A stretch of DNA of 64,000 nucleotides from Pukyongia sp. (GCA_030148705.1 JASBSY010000022.1:62001-126000); one strand, 5' to 3'. Shown: positions 32,778 through 42,076, numbered from the stretch's first letter. Program-made: numbers and translations. The notes: generated from the sequence alone by a model not told the origin.

Positions 32778-34055
32778 CTAATTACTGAACAATGGTCTGC
32801 CCTTCATCATCTCGTGCACTTTGTCTGCCACAGCTTGCAATTTTGATTCATCCTCAAAATTCGAAATAACTTCGTCGATGAGGTCGACTATCTGTTGCAT
32901 ATCGCTTTCCACCAGCCCGCGAGTGGTAATCGCAGCTGTACCAATTCGAACTCCGCTGGTAACAAAGGGCGACTTGTCATCGAAGGGCACCATGTTCTTA
33001 TTTACGGTGATATCCGCCTTACCAAGCGCCTCTTCAGCTTGCTTGCCGGTGATGTTCTTATTCCGAAGATCGATGAGCATCATATGATTATCGGTTCCCC
33101 CTGAAATAATCTTATACCCCTTTTCCACAAACGCCTGAGCCATTACTGCAGCATTTTTCTTAACCTGTACCATATAATGCAGGAAGTCATCGGTTAATGC
33201 CTCCCCGAAGGAAACAGCCTTGGCTGCAATGATATGTTCTAAAGGACCACCCTGATTACCCGGAAAAATAGCACTGTCCAACAGTGAAGACATCATCCGA
33301 AGGCTGCCGTTCTTTAATTTTATTCCGAAGGGATTCTCGAAATCTGAGCCCATCAGTATCATTCCCCCCCGAGGCCCGCGTAAGGTCTTATGCGTGGTAG
33401 TAGTTACCACATGACAATGCGGGATGGGGTCTGAAATTATACCCTTGGCAATAAGTCCTGCGGGATGAGCGATATCGGCCATCAGGATGGCTCCTACTTT
33501 GTCGGCTATCTCACGAAACCGCTTGTAATCGATTTCCCTGGAATAAGCCGAAGCTCCTGCAATGATCATTTTTGGTTTTTCCGAAATTGCCATCTTTTCG
33601 ACCTCCTCGTAATCGATCCTTCCGGTTTTCTCATCTACACCATAGAATACAGGGTTATATAACTTTCCTGAAAAATTTACCGGAGACCCGTGGGTTAAAT
33701 GTCCTCCGTGCGCAAGATCGAAACCGAGGAATTTATCACCCGGGTTCATACAGGCAGCAAAAACAGCTGTATTAGCCTGGGAACCACTATGCGGTTGAAC
33801 ATTGGCATAGGAAGCGCCGAATAAGGTTTTGGCTCGTTCGATGGCTATGGTCTCCACCTCATCTACAACCTCACAGCCCCCGTAATACCGCTTCCCCGGG
33901 TATCCTTCGGCATATTTATTGGTGAGCACCGAACCGGCAGCCTCCAGCACCTGATCACTTACAAAATTCTCGGAAGCAATTAATTCAAGTCCGTCTAATT
34001 GTCGCTGTTTTTCGGCTTCAATAAGTTCAAATATCTGTTCGTCTCTTGCAATCAT
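32778..34055 (-). CDS. glyA: Serine hydroxymethyltransferase
   Basis: 425 residues, the normal length. The N-terminal [34 protein letters not shown] is diagnostic, and the PLP-binding Lys sits in [16 protein letters not shown] (about residue 237). Residues for folate and Ser binding, such as HGGHLTHG and FPGNQGGP, are present. It converts Ser plus tetrahydrofolate to Gly plus 5,10-methylene-THF, the main one-carbon source. A divergent fahA promoter lies 120 bases away. I saw no glycine or THF riboswitch in the short leader. Confidence 0.97.
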   Translation of the reverse strand: MIARDEQIFELIEAEKQRQLDGLELIASENFVSDQVLEAAGSVLTNKYAEGYPGKRYYGGCEVVDEVETIAIERAKTLFGASYANVQPHSGSQANTAVFAACMNPGDKFLGFDLAHGGHLTHGSPVNFSGKLYNPVFYGVDEKTGRIDYEEVEKMAISEKPKMIIAGASAYSREIDYKRFREIADKVGAILMADIAHPAGLIAKGIISDPIPHCHVVTTTTHKTLRGPRGGMILMGSDFENPFGIKLKNGSLRMMSSLLDSAIFPGNQGGPLEHIIAAKAVSFGEALTDDFLHYMVQVKKNAAVMAQAFVEKGYKIISGGTDNHMMLIDLRNKNITGKQAEEALGKADITVNKNMVPFDDKSPFVTSGVRIGTAAITTRGLVESDMQQIVDLIDEVISNFEDESKLQAVADKVHEMMKGRPLFSN

Positions 34056-34079
34056 AATCCTGAAATGTTAATAAAGAAT

Positions 34080-34087
34080 CAAAAATA
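34080..34087 (-). promoter_or_regulatory. -7 box (TATTTTTG) upstream of glyA
   Basis: The complement reads TATTTTTG, matching TAnnTTTG, 24 bases before the start codon. No clear -33 TTG is visible. Confidence 0.42.
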
Positions 34088-34098
34088 CGAAATGCTCA

Positions 34099-34127
34099 TT
34101 GCTAATACTTCAGAAATTATATATTTG
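34099..34127 (+). promoter_or_regulatory. Promoter of the fumarylacetoacetase gene
   Basis: TTG at 34099-34101, 18 bases, then TATATTTG at 34120-34127, a consensus match. The start codon is about 50 bases downstream. Confidence 0.62.
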
Positions 34128-34176
34128 ATTAACATTTTTACCAACAAACCCGATTAATTACCATAAAAAACAAATC

Positions 34177-35457
34177 ATGCCTTTAACAGCTAATGACCCC
34201 ACACGCCAATCCTGGCTCGAAGTCCCAAAGAACAGTGACTTCCCAATTCAGAATATTCCATTTGGTGTTTTCCTTACCCGGGACGACATCATCACTATAG
34301 GAACGCGAATTGGCAACACGGCCATAGACCTGGGTGCCTTGCACCAGTTGGGTTATTTTAAGGGCATTGAACTTACCGACGATATCTTTTTACAGGACAC
34401 CTTGAACGACTTTATTGCCGATGGGAGAAAAACATGGCGACTGGTGAGAAATCGGATATCCGATATATTCCTAAAAGATAACCCGGAGCTGCGGGATAAC
34501 ACCGAACACAAAGAACGAGTCTTGTTCACCATGAATGAGATCGAAATGCAGCTGCCGGTGGATGTGGGTGATTATACCGACTTCTACGCCAGTAAAGAAC
34601 ACGCTACTAATGTGGGCTCCTTATTTCGCGATCCGGAAAACGCATTACTGCCTAACTGGCTGCATATCCCCATTGGATACCACGGAAGAAGCTCTTCCAT
34701 CATCCCTTCGGGCACACCCGTGAGAAGACCAAACGGTCAGACCAAACCCGGAGAAAACGGCACTCCCGGTTTCGGGCCTTCTAAACTGCTGGATTTTGAA
34801 CTTGAAATGGCTTTTATCACAACTGCTTCCAACGCATTGGGAAGACGTATACCGATCAAAGAAGCCGACGAACATATATTTGGTCTCGTACTATTAAACG
34901 ACTGGAGTGCACGGGATATTCAAGCCTGGGAGTACGTACCCCTCGGACCATTTCTCGGCAAGAACTTTGCCTCCACTATTTCCCCGTGGATAGTAACATT
35001 GGACGCTTTGCACGATTTTAAAGTATCAGGACCCAAACAGGATCCGGAGCCACTGCCCTACCTGAAACAGGGCGAAAAGAAGAACTACGATATCAACCTG
35101 GAAGCCAGCATCAAACCGGAAGGCGGTAAAGAGACAGTGGTCTGCCGGTCGAATTTCAAGTATATGTACTGGTCCATGGTTCAGCAACTGGCTCACCACA
35201 CTATAAATGGTTGTAACGTACGCAGCGGGGATATGATGGGTAGTGGAACGATCTCCGGTCCTACTCCCGACAGCTACGGCTCCATGCTGGAACTCAGCTG
35301 GAAGGGTACTAAGCCCGTACAACTTTCCGACGGCAGCAGCAGAAAATTCATAGAAGACGGGGATACCGTCATCCTAAGAGGATATTGCCAGAACGACAAG
35401 GTTCGAATAGGCTTTGGAGACTGCGCCGGCAAGGTGCTTCCCGCACGCAAGATTTGA
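34177..35457 (+). CDS. fahA: Fumarylacetoacetase
   Basis: 426 residues, the full length of the two-domain FAH. The N-terminal SH3-like domain (NDFPIQNIPFGVF-like start SDFPIQNIPFGVFLTRDD) precedes the catalytic fold. That fold has DYTDFYASKEHATNVG with the catalytic and metal residues, FRDPENALLPNWLHIPIGYHGRSSS, DFELEMAF, NDWSARDIQAWEYVPLGPFLGKNF and the late RSGDMMGSGTISGP. It hydrolyses 4-fumarylacetoacetate to fumarate and acetoacetate, the last step of tyrosine and phenylalanine breakdown. No hppD or hmgA homologue lies next to it in this window, so the pathway genes are not clustered here. Confidence 0.96.
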   Translation: MPLTANDPTRQSWLEVPKNSDFPIQNIPFGVFLTRDDIITIGTRIGNTAIDLGALHQLGYFKGIELTDDIFLQDTLNDFIADGRKTWRLVRNRISDIFLKDNPELRDNTEHKERVLFTMNEIEMQLPVDVGDYTDFYASKEHATNVGSLFRDPENALLPNWLHIPIGYHGRSSSIIPSGTPVRRPNGQTKPGENGTPGFGPSKLLDFELEMAFITTASNALGRRIPIKEADEHIFGLVLLNDWSARDIQAWEYVPLGPFLGKNFASTISPWIVTLDALHDFKVSGPKQDPEPLPYLKQGEKKNYDINLEASIKPEGGKETVVCRSNFKYMYWSMVQQLAHHTINGCNVRSGDMMGSGTISGPTPDSYGSMLELSWKGTKPVQLSDGSSRKFIEDGDTVILRGYCQNDKVRIGFGDCAGKVLPARKI

Positions 35458-35507
35458 TTTTGGCACAACAGTTGTAATTTACTCCTTATAACCAATACAA
35501 TTTCGTT

Positions 35508-36686
35508 ATGAGATCGACTATTACTTTGCTAATCGCTATGCTATTGCTTTTGAGCTGTAATAGTGTAAAACGCAACCAGAAGTTTATTTCAAGTGGCAAC
35601 TACGACCAGGCGATCGACCTGGCTGTAAAAAAACTTCAGAAGGACAAGTATTCAGAAAAGAATACAGAACACGTAATACTCCTCGAAGAGGCCTTCGCCA
35701 AAGCAGTTGAACGCGATCACAGACGGATTTCATTACTGAAAAAAGAGAGTAAATTGGAATCGCTGCGTGAATTGTTCCACTTGTATAGAAATCTGGAAAA
35801 CCGCCAGAACCATATTCGGCCACTCCTCCCCTTAACCTATGGCAATGGTAAAAATGCACGCTTCCGCCTGCAGGACTATACCGATGATCTACTGGACGCA
35901 AAACAGAAGTTAGGCGATAAATTATCTCTGCGTGCTTCCGATTATTTACAGCGCGACACCAAGAAGGATGCACGAATGGCTTATGCTCTGCTAGAGGAAC
36001 TGAAGGAACTGCGACCTCACGACGCTTCTGTTGCCTCCCTGCTAAACGAAGCCCTTTTTAAGGGTACGGATTATGTATATGTAAGTTTGAGTAACCGCAG
36101 CGGCCAAATAATTCCACGTCGGTTGGAACAGGAACTTTTGGATTTCAATACCTACGGCTTGGATGAATTCTGGACTGAATATCATTCTGAGCGCAACAAT
36201 AGGTTAGACTACGATTATGGAATTGATCTGGTCTTCCGACAGATCGATTTTTCTCCTGAACGTATCTCCGAGACAGAAGAACGGCGTACCAAGCGTATAC
36301 AGGATGGTTGGGAATATCGAAAAGACAGGGAAGGGAATATTATCAAGGATGAGGATGGGAACCCTGTAAAATTTGATGTGTTTACTACGGTTTCGGCGGT
36401 GATCCGAATTACCATTCAAAATAAAGCTGCCCTAGTGGGAGGAGATGTTATCTATCGGGATCTAAAGAGTGGGCGAGACATAGACAAATTTGCGCTGGGA
36501 ACCGAATTCGTTTTCGAAAATGCCTTCGCAACCTTTAGCGGAGATGAACGCGCCTTGAGTGATGAGGACAGGGTAGTGATAAAAAACCGATTTAGGCAGT
36601 TTCCCTCCAACGCGCAAATGCTACTTGATGCAGGAGATGAATTAAAGCAAAGGCTGAGAGAGATCTTGAAAAATAATCCTATTTAG
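35508..36686 (+). CDS. Lipoprotein of unknown function with TPR-like N-terminus
   Basis: 392 residues with lipobox MLLLLSCNSVK. The sequence right after it (NQKFISSGNYDQAIDLAVKKLQKDKYSEKN) reads as a TPR-like helical pair, followed by a predominantly helical, charged region to about residue 190 (AYALLEELKELRPHDASVASLLNEALFKG). Next comes a beta-rich segment (VYVSLSNRSGQIIPRRLEQEL...) with VFTTVSAVIRITIQNKAALVGGDVIYRDLKSG. I do not recognise a named family. It stands between fahA, 50 bases upstream on the same strand, and the convergent ytxJ-like gene with which it shares a four-base stop overlap. Confidence 0.75.
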   Translation: MRSTITLLIAMLLLLSCNSVKRNQKFISSGNYDQAIDLAVKKLQKDKYSEKNTEHVILLEEAFAKAVERDHRRISLLKKESKLESLRELFHLYRNLENRQNHIRPLLPLTYGNGKNARFRLQDYTDDLLDAKQKLGDKLSLRASDYLQRDTKKDARMAYALLEELKELRPHDASVASLLNEALFKGTDYVYVSLSNRSGQIIPRRLEQELLDFNTYGLDEFWTEYHSERNNRLDYDYGIDLVFRQIDFSPERISETEERRTKRIQDGWEYRKDREGNIIKDEDGNPVKFDVFTTVSAVIRITIQNKAALVGGDVIYRDLKSGRDIDKFALGTEFVFENAFATFSGDERALSDEDRVVIKNRFRQFPSNAQMLLDAGDELKQRLREILKNNPI

Positions 36687-37075
36687 ACCAGTTGCGATAA
36701 TTGCTCAAAACTGATACTGTGGTGAGAGGCGTGATGAACCACTTCTCCGTCTTTAATTACTATAAGTTGAGGGCTTTGATGCAGCACCCCGAACCTGGCG
36801 GCAACCTCATCTGATACATTTCGATACTTCAAAAGGTCCAGGTAATACATATCGAGCTCGTCCTCGGGAATATCGAAAGAATTCTTAAGCTGTCGCAACA
36901 CCATCGAACTTATCCCGCAGCGGGTAGAATGTTTAAAAATGGCCACCGGTTTAGACGCGGATGCTTCCTCTATTACTTCCAGTTGTTCCTCCGAAGTGAG
37001 ATGTTTCCATGTTTCCGTATTGTCGTCGTTGCTTTTCGACGATTCTCCCGATCCGAATAATCCAAATAAGCCCAT
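36683..37075 (-). CDS. ytxJ: YtxJ-like bacillithiol system protein
   Basis: 130 residues, cytoplasmic. A thioredoxin-like fold with a single-Cys active site STRCGISSMVLRQL (Cys about residue 53), instead of CxxC, and the cis-Pro region VLHQSPQLIVIKDGEVVHHASHHSI match the YtxJ/DUF2847 monothiol family associated with bacillithiol. The N-terminal GLFGLFGSGESSKSNDDN is a low-complexity tail. Its presence suggests that this organism makes bacillithiol. A bacillithiol biosynthesis gene is not in the window. Confidence 0.85.
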   Translation of the reverse strand: MGLFGLFGSGESSKSNDDNTETWKHLTSEEQLEVIEEASASKPVAIFKHSTRCGISSMVLRQLKNSFDIPEDELDMYYLDLLKYRNVSDEVAARFGVLHQSPQLIVIKDGEVVHHASHHSISFEQLSQLV

Positions 37076-37091
37076 GTGTCAATTTTTTTTA

Positions 37092-37099
37092 CAAAGATA
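37092..37099 (-). promoter_or_regulatory. -7 box (TATCTTTG) upstream of the ytxJ-like gene
   Basis: The complement reads TATCTTTG, a full TAnnTTTG match, 16 bases before the start codon. A -33 TTG at the usual distance is not seen. Confidence 0.5.
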
Positions 37100-37162
37100 C
37101 GGCAATGTCCAGCCTAAAAAAAACAGGTCAAAATGTCTTAAAAAGCCCCTATTTACCGGACA

Positions 37163-37195
37163 TTTTGTCTATTACTTACTCTGGCTTAAGTTTTG
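37163..37195 (+). promoter_or_regulatory. Possible promoter of clpB
   Basis: TTTTG at 37163-37167, 19 bases, then TAAGTTTTG, which fits TAnnTTTG with one extra T. The start codon is about 57 bases downstream. I saw no CIRCE-like inverted repeat (TTAGCACTC type) in the leader. Confidence 0.4.
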
Positions 37196-37251
37196 ACTCC
37201 TACAGGATAAAAGAGAAACAAACTGAATTTATTCAGAAAAATATATAAGCT

Positions 37252-39855
37252 ATGAACTTTAATAATTTTACAATAAAATCGCAGGAAGCTGTACAACAGG
37301 CACAGCAGCTTGCACAGAGTATCGGACATCAGCAAATAGAGAACGAACATCTTTTAAAGGCAATCTTCGAAGTAGATGAGAATGTAACGCCTTTTATTTT
37401 AAAGAAATTGAACGTGAACGTCTCCTTGCTGCAGCAGATACTTGAGAAACAACTGGAAAGTCTGCCAAAGGTTTCAGGCGGCGATCTTATGATTTCAAAA
37501 GAAGCAGGCAAGACCCTGAACGAGGCGTCCATCATCGCTAAGAAGATGAAAGACGAATATGTAAGTATCGAACATTTACTGCTGGCGATCTTTATGTCGA
37601 AAAGCAAAATTGCCCAGAGCCTAAAGGACCAGGGAGTTACCGAAAAAGGGATCAAAGCCGCCATCGATGAACTACGCCAGGGGGATCGTGTTACCTCGGC
37701 AAGTGCTGAAGACACTTATAATTCACTTAACAAATACGCACGCAACCTCAACCAACTCGCCAGGGACGGAAAACTGGACCCCGTAATTGGGCGCGATGAA
37801 GAGATCAGGCGAATTCTGCAAATTCTTACCCGTAGAACTAAGAACAATCCCATGCTCGTGGGAGAGCCCGGAACCGGGAAGACTGCTATTGCCGAAGGCC
37901 TTGCCCACAGAATCGTGGATGGTGATGTTCCGGAAAACCTCAAATCGAAAGAAATATATTCGTTGGATATGGGAGCCTTAATCGCCGGAGCGAAGTATAA
38001 AGGCGAATTCGAAGAACGCCTTAAAGCCGTGATCAAAGAAGTAACCGGCAGTGAAGGTGATATAGTGCTGTTTATCGACGAGATCCACACCCTTGTTGGC
38101 GCCGGTGGTGGCCAGGGAGCCATGGATGCTGCGAATATACTTAAACCCGCACTTGCACGCGGAGAGCTAAGAGCAATTGGTGCCACAACCCTGGACGAAT
38201 ACCAGAAATATTTCGAAAAGGATAAAGCACTGGAACGAAGATTTCAAAAGGTAACGGTTGACGAACCCGATACGGAAAGTGCGATCTCAATCCTCAGAGG
38301 GATCAAAGAAAAGTATGAAACCCATCATAAGGTAAGGATCAAGGACGAGGCCATCATAGCCGCCGTTGAACTTTCCCAGCGATATATCACCAACAGGTTC
38401 TTGCCCGACAAGGCAATCGACCTGATGGATGAAGCTGCTTCCAAACTGCGTATGGAGATCAATTCCAAACCGGAAGAACTGGATGTACTTGATCGCAAGA
38501 TCATGCAATTGGAAATTGAGATAGAAGCGATAAAACGCGAAAAGGACGAAACTAAATTAAAGTCCTTAAGTGCCGATCTCGCTAATTTGAAGGAAGAACG
38601 AAATGAACTGAATGCCAAGTGGAAAAGCGAGAAGGAAATAGTAGACAATATCCAGAATGCCAAAAAGGAAATTGAAGATTATAAGCTGGAAGCCGAACGA
38701 GCCGAACGTGAAGGGAACTTTGGGAAAGTAGCCGAACTGCGCTACGGCAAAATCAAGGAAACTCAGGAACGCCTGAAGGAACTCGAATCGAAAATGGCGG
38801 AGAACCAGCAGGAAAGTTCGCTAATAAAGGAAGAGGTTACCAATGACGATATCGCTGAAGTAGTAGCGAAATGGACCGGTATACCTGTCACGAAAATGCT
38901 TCAGAGCGAACGTGAAAAACTATTGCAACTGGAAACCGAACTGCATAAGAGAGTAGTCGGGCAGGAAGAAGCTATCGTCGCAGTAAGTGATGCCATTCGT
39001 CGAAGCCGTGCGGGGTTACAGGATGCAAAAAAGCCTATTGGGTCATTCCTGTTTCTCGGTACAACCGGGGTTGGTAAGACCGAACTGGCAAAAGCCCTGG
39101 CTGAATACCTCTTCGATGACGAGAATGCCATGACGCGAATCGATATGAGTGAATATCAGGAACGCCATAGCGTAAGCCGTCTGGTGGGTGCACCTCCGGG
39201 TTATGTAGGTTATGACGAAGGCGGACAACTCACCGAAGCAGTAAGGCGTAAACCGTATTCGGTGGTGTTACTGGACGAGATCGAAAAAGCGCATCCCGAT
39301 ACCTTTAATATCTTACTACAGGTACTCGATGAAGGCCGTTTAACCGACAACAAGGGCCGCGTAGCCGATTTCAAGAATACCATCATTATTATGACCAGTA
39401 ATATGGGTAGTGAAATCATACAAGAGCGATTCGAAACGCTTAAAGACCCGGACTCTGCCATGGAAGCCGCAAAAATTGAAGTAGTTGCGTTGCTAAAACA
39501 GACGGTGAGACCGGAATTCCTGAACAGGATTGACGATATCATCATGTTTACTCCGTTAACACGTCAGGATATTAAGAAGATCGTAAAGCTTCAATTGAAG
39601 GGTGTTACTAAAATGCTTTCTAAACAAGGAATTACCATGGACGCCACAGAGGAAGCAATTTCCCACCTGGCCGAAGGTGGCTACGATCCGCAGTTTGGTG
39701 CACGCCCGGTAAAGCGGGTTATTCAGCGGGAGGTGCTAAACGCGCTTTCAAAGGAAATACTTTCAGGCAAGGTGACGACCGACAGCATAATCCTTATCGA
39801 TAGTTTCGATGATGAATTGGTCTTCAGAAACCAAAATGACCTGGTAAAAAAGTAA
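37252..39855 (+). CDS. clpB: ATP-dependent disaggregase ClpB
   Basis: 867 residues, full length. The N-terminal double Clp repeat (residues ~1-145) precedes AAA1 with Walker A GEPGTGKTA near residue 205 and LFIDEIHTLVGAGG. The coiled-coil M domain spans about 405-525 (LDVLDRKIMQLEIEIEAIKREKDETKL...), and AAA2 has Walker A GTTGVGKTE near 606 and VLLDEIEKAHPD. The pore loops KYKGEFEERL (AAA1) and GYVGYDEGG (AAA2) are present. There is no P-element IGL/IGF tripeptide at the AAA2 loop, and the M domain is intact, so this is ClpB and not ClpA/ClpC. It works with DnaK to dissolve aggregates. Confidence 0.97.
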   Translation: MNFNNFTIKSQEAVQQAQQLAQSIGHQQIENEHLLKAIFEVDENVTPFILKKLNVNVSLLQQILEKQLESLPKVSGGDLMISKEAGKTLNEASIIAKKMKDEYVSIEHLLLAIFMSKSKIAQSLKDQGVTEKGIKAAIDELRQGDRVTSASAEDTYNSLNKYARNLNQLARDGKLDPVIGRDEEIRRILQILTRRTKNNPMLVGEPGTGKTAIAEGLAHRIVDGDVPENLKSKEIYSLDMGALIAGAKYKGEFEERLKAVIKEVTGSEGDIVLFIDEIHTLVGAGGGQGAMDAANILKPALARGELRAIGATTLDEYQKYFEKDKALERRFQKVTVDEPDTESAISILRGIKEKYETHHKVRIKDEAIIAAVELSQRYITNRFLPDKAIDLMDEAASKLRMEINSKPEELDVLDRKIMQLEIEIEAIKREKDETKLKSLSADLANLKEERNELNAKWKSEKEIVDNIQNAKKEIEDYKLEAERAEREGNFGKVAELRYGKIKETQERLKELESKMAENQQESSLIKEEVTNDDIAEVVAKWTGIPVTKMLQSEREKLLQLETELHKRVVGQEEAIVAVSDAIRRSRAGLQDAKKPIGSFLFLGTTGVGKTELAKALAEYLFDDENAMTRIDMSEYQERHSVSRLVGAPPGYVGYDEGGQLTEAVRRKPYSVVLLDEIEKAHPDTFNILLQVLDEGRLTDNKGRVADFKNTIIIMTSNMGSEIIQERFETLKDPDSAMEAAKIEVVALLKQTVRPEFLNRIDDIIMFTPLTRQDIKKIVKLQLKGVTKMLSKQGITMDATEEAISHLAEGGYDPQFGARPVKRVIQREVLNALSKEILSGKVTTDSIILIDSFDDELVFRNQNDLVKK

Positions 39856-39903
39856 CTGGTTAGAGTTCCATAAAAACTCATTGATTGATTGGTTGGTTAA
39901 TTA

Positions 39904-39940
39904 GCCGTCCGTTGCCTTGGCACGGGCGGCTTTTAGTTTT
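39904..39940 (+). terminator. Rho-independent terminator after clpB
   Basis: GCCGTCCGT and ACGGGCGGC form a 9-bp stem with one G-T pair around an eight to nine-base loop, followed by TTTTAGTTTT. It lies 48 bases after the clpB stop and cuts the long open frame that precedes the next gene's real start. Confidence 0.8.
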
Positions 39941-39971
39941 ATCCGAAGGAATTTATGTACTTTCGCTGAGA

Positions 39972-41717
39972 ATGAAGCTGTTTAAATATATCGTTTTTTT
40001 GAGCCTGTGCAGCAGCTGTTTTCACAGTTGCCAAAACCGGCCGGAACCAATTGCGGACAGTCGGGTAAACGATTATGCGCTCTATGATGCCGACGGAAAT
40101 CTTCACCGTCTCTCACGCTACAATAACAGCAAGGCCATTGTACTTTGGGTGCAGGGAAACAGCTGTCCTATCGTGCGCAATGCCTTAACCGATTTCAATG
40201 CCATAGTTAACACCTATACTTCACAAGGAATTAGATTCTTTATGCTGAACAGCAACCTGCAGGACGACAGAATGGAAGTGAAAAAGGAGACTGCAGATTT
40301 CAATTTTATCGTACCGGTGCTGATGGACGGGGCTCAATTACTGGCCGAGGAGCTGGATATCGATATCACTTCCGAAGCCATAGTACTTCATCCCGTTACC
40401 AGAAATATATTATACCGCGGACCGCTGAATAACCGCCTGGATTACGAAATTCAGAAAAACACTCCGAGCAGGACCTATCTCCGCGACGCCCTGGACGCGG
40501 TTCTGGCAAACCAACCCGTTCCTAAAGGCCCTGAAATGGCCAGGGGATGTACGGTAACCCGACTTTCGAAAACAGGTGCTTACGATAATCTAACCTATAC
40601 GGACGATATTGCTCCAATTCTAAAGGACAACTGTGTTCGATGCCATAATCCTGAAGGAATTGCGCCATGGGCAATGGAAGATTATAAAACCATAAGAGGC
40701 TGGTCTTCCATGATGAAACAGGTGCTGCTCAGCAAGCGAATGCCACCATGGAAAGCAGACCCCAAAATAGGGTCTTTCGTCAACTCATTCCATTTAGCCG
40801 ACAGCAATGCAGCTAAGATTGTGCGATGGATCGACAACGGAATGGCGTATGGCGGCGGTGAAGATCCACTGGCTTCATTGGAAATAGTTACATCCGAATG
40901 GAAGTACGGCCAACCTGATACAATTATCAAGTTAAACCCAGAAACAATACCTGCCACAGGGCTATTGCCCTATCGTTACCAGGACATTCCTTTGAATTTC
41001 GGACAAGACAGGTGGCTGCAGGGTGTGGAAATAAAACCCGGGGCAAAAAAAGCCTTGCACCACCTGGTGCTCACCAATACCGAGAGAAATAAAAAAAGTG
41101 AAATTACGAACAGGGAGCAGCGCCCATGGACCGATAATTTTATAGCATTGAGTGGAGGCGACACCAGAGTGACATTTTACAGGAAAGGATCGGCTATTTT
41201 GTTGCCGAAGAATATGACTCTCACAGCCCAATTACATTATACCACCACCGGGAAAGTAGAAACCGACCAAACCGTTATCGGACTCTATTTTGCTGAAGAG
41301 CCTCCGGCCAAGGAAATTTTTGCCTTATCCCCTTCCAATACTAACCTGAGCATCCCGGCCCATACAGAAGAAATCCGGCAAATCGCGGCAGACACCATTA
41401 CCAAAGCGATCAGTATCCATTACATCTGGCCTCATATGCATTATAGAGGGAAGAGTATTCGCTTTTCGGTTATAGACCCGGCTGGTGAGAAACACACTCT
41501 GCTCTCCGTTCCCGATTATAATTTCAACTGGCAGTGGTTCTATCAACTGGAATCACCATTCCGGGCAGAAGCAGGTTCTGTAATATTGGTGGAAGGAGTG
41601 TTCGATAATTCCGTTCAGAACCCATTTAATCCGGACCCGTCCCGGGATGTCGGATTTGGGATACAGAGTTTCGACGAGATGTTAATTGGCTTTTTTAACT
41701 ATACTCTTGAAGAATAA
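39972..41717 (+). CDS. Three-module lipoprotein: redoxin fold, c-type heme site, PHM-like copper monooxygenase
   Basis: 581 residues from MKLFKYIVFLSLCSSCFHSC. An upstream frame runs through the clpB terminator and is rejected. Module 1 (about 35-195) is a redoxin/AhpC-like fold with NSCPIVRNALTDF (one Cys-Pro) and a later Cys in ARGCTV. Module 2 contains a single heme c motif CVRCH (residues 221-225) with the downstream Met in MPPWKADP as possible axial ligand. Module 3 resembles the copper type II ascorbate-dependent monooxygenases (PHM/DBM): HH at 363-364, H422 in AQLHYTTTG, H488 and H490 in HMHYRG, and Met570 in DEMLIGFF. These match the order and spacing of all six copper ligands in PHM. 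Substrate and biological role are unknown. Confidence 0.85.
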   Translation: MKLFKYIVFLSLCSSCFHSCQNRPEPIADSRVNDYALYDADGNLHRLSRYNNSKAIVLWVQGNSCPIVRNALTDFNAIVNTYTSQGIRFFMLNSNLQDDRMEVKKETADFNFIVPVLMDGAQLLAEELDIDITSEAIVLHPVTRNILYRGPLNNRLDYEIQKNTPSRTYLRDALDAVLANQPVPKGPEMARGCTVTRLSKTGAYDNLTYTDDIAPILKDNCVRCHNPEGIAPWAMEDYKTIRGWSSMMKQVLLSKRMPPWKADPKIGSFVNSFHLADSNAAKIVRWIDNGMAYGGGEDPLASLEIVTSEWKYGQPDTIIKLNPETIPATGLLPYRYQDIPLNFGQDRWLQGVEIKPGAKKALHHLVLTNTERNKKSEITNREQRPWTDNFIALSGGDTRVTFYRKGSAILLPKNMTLTAQLHYTTTGKVETDQTVIGLYFAEEPPAKEIFALSPSNTNLSIPAHTEEIRQIAADTITKAISIHYIWPHMHYRGKSIRFSVIDPAGEKHTLLSVPDYNFNWQWFYQLESPFRAEAGSVILVEGVFDNSVQNPFNPDPSRDVGFGIQSFDEMLIGFFNYTLEE

Positions 41718-41797
41718 ACCTGTTGCTTGAGTTGTGGCCTGTAACAAAATGCAGCTAACATTCGTCTTAAGGCTATAAAAGATAAAAACCTATTAGA

Positions 41798-41929
41798 ATG
41801 AAAGCAAACATTTCAAATTACACAAGCGCCCGCTTACCACAAAGGAATAAACTCTTAGGCCTGTACATTCTTTCGGTTGGTTTTGTTATGATCAGTTTTT
41901 CAGTAATAACGGCAATCCAGCATCTGTAA
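41798..41929 (+). CDS. Small 43-residue membrane protein (tentative)
   Basis: An ATG-started frame of 43 residues with a polar N-terminus (MKANISNYTSARLPQRNK) and one long hydrophobic helix (LLGLYILSVGFVMISFSVITAI), ending two residues after it. A positively charged residue pair precedes the helix, as expected for an inner-membrane topology with the N-terminus inside. A hairpin follows within three bases of the stop. No Shine-Dalgarno sequence or consensus promoter is visible. I do not recognise it. It occupies the middle of the 360-base interval between the three-module lipoprotein gene and the histidine phosphatase gene. Nothing else recognisable lies in that interval apart from the hairpin. 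Confidence 0.5.
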   Translation: MKANISNYTSARLPQRNKLLGLYILSVGFVMISFSVITAIQHL

Positions 41930-41931
41930 AA

Positions 41932-41960
41932 AAACCCTTCCGGGAAATCCGAAAGGGTTT
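41932..41960. terminator. Terminator hairpin after the small membrane ORF
   Basis: AAACCCTTCCGG and CCGAAAGGGTTT form a 12-bp stem with one C-A mismatch and a GAAAT loop. The plus-strand T tract is only three bases. The minus strand has seven T after the stem, so termination may work better for antisense transcripts. Confidence 0.6.
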
Positions 41961-42076
41961 CAAAACAATCGTCATTAATCAACTCTAAATCTCACTAAAA
42001 CTAACTAACTGTTCATACTTACGAAAAAAGAGAGTCGGAGGTTTTAGGATTTTGTATCTTGTCTGAAAAATTTAGG

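Noticed and set aside
34056-34176. Glycine or THF riboswitch in front of glyA
   Set aside because: The glyA leader is too short and lacks the conserved riboswitch cores; only a promoter box is visible.
39885-39971. 29-residue N-terminal extension of the three-module lipoprotein gene
   Set aside because: It covers the clpB terminator and lacks a signal; the Met at 39972 starts a lipoprotein signal.
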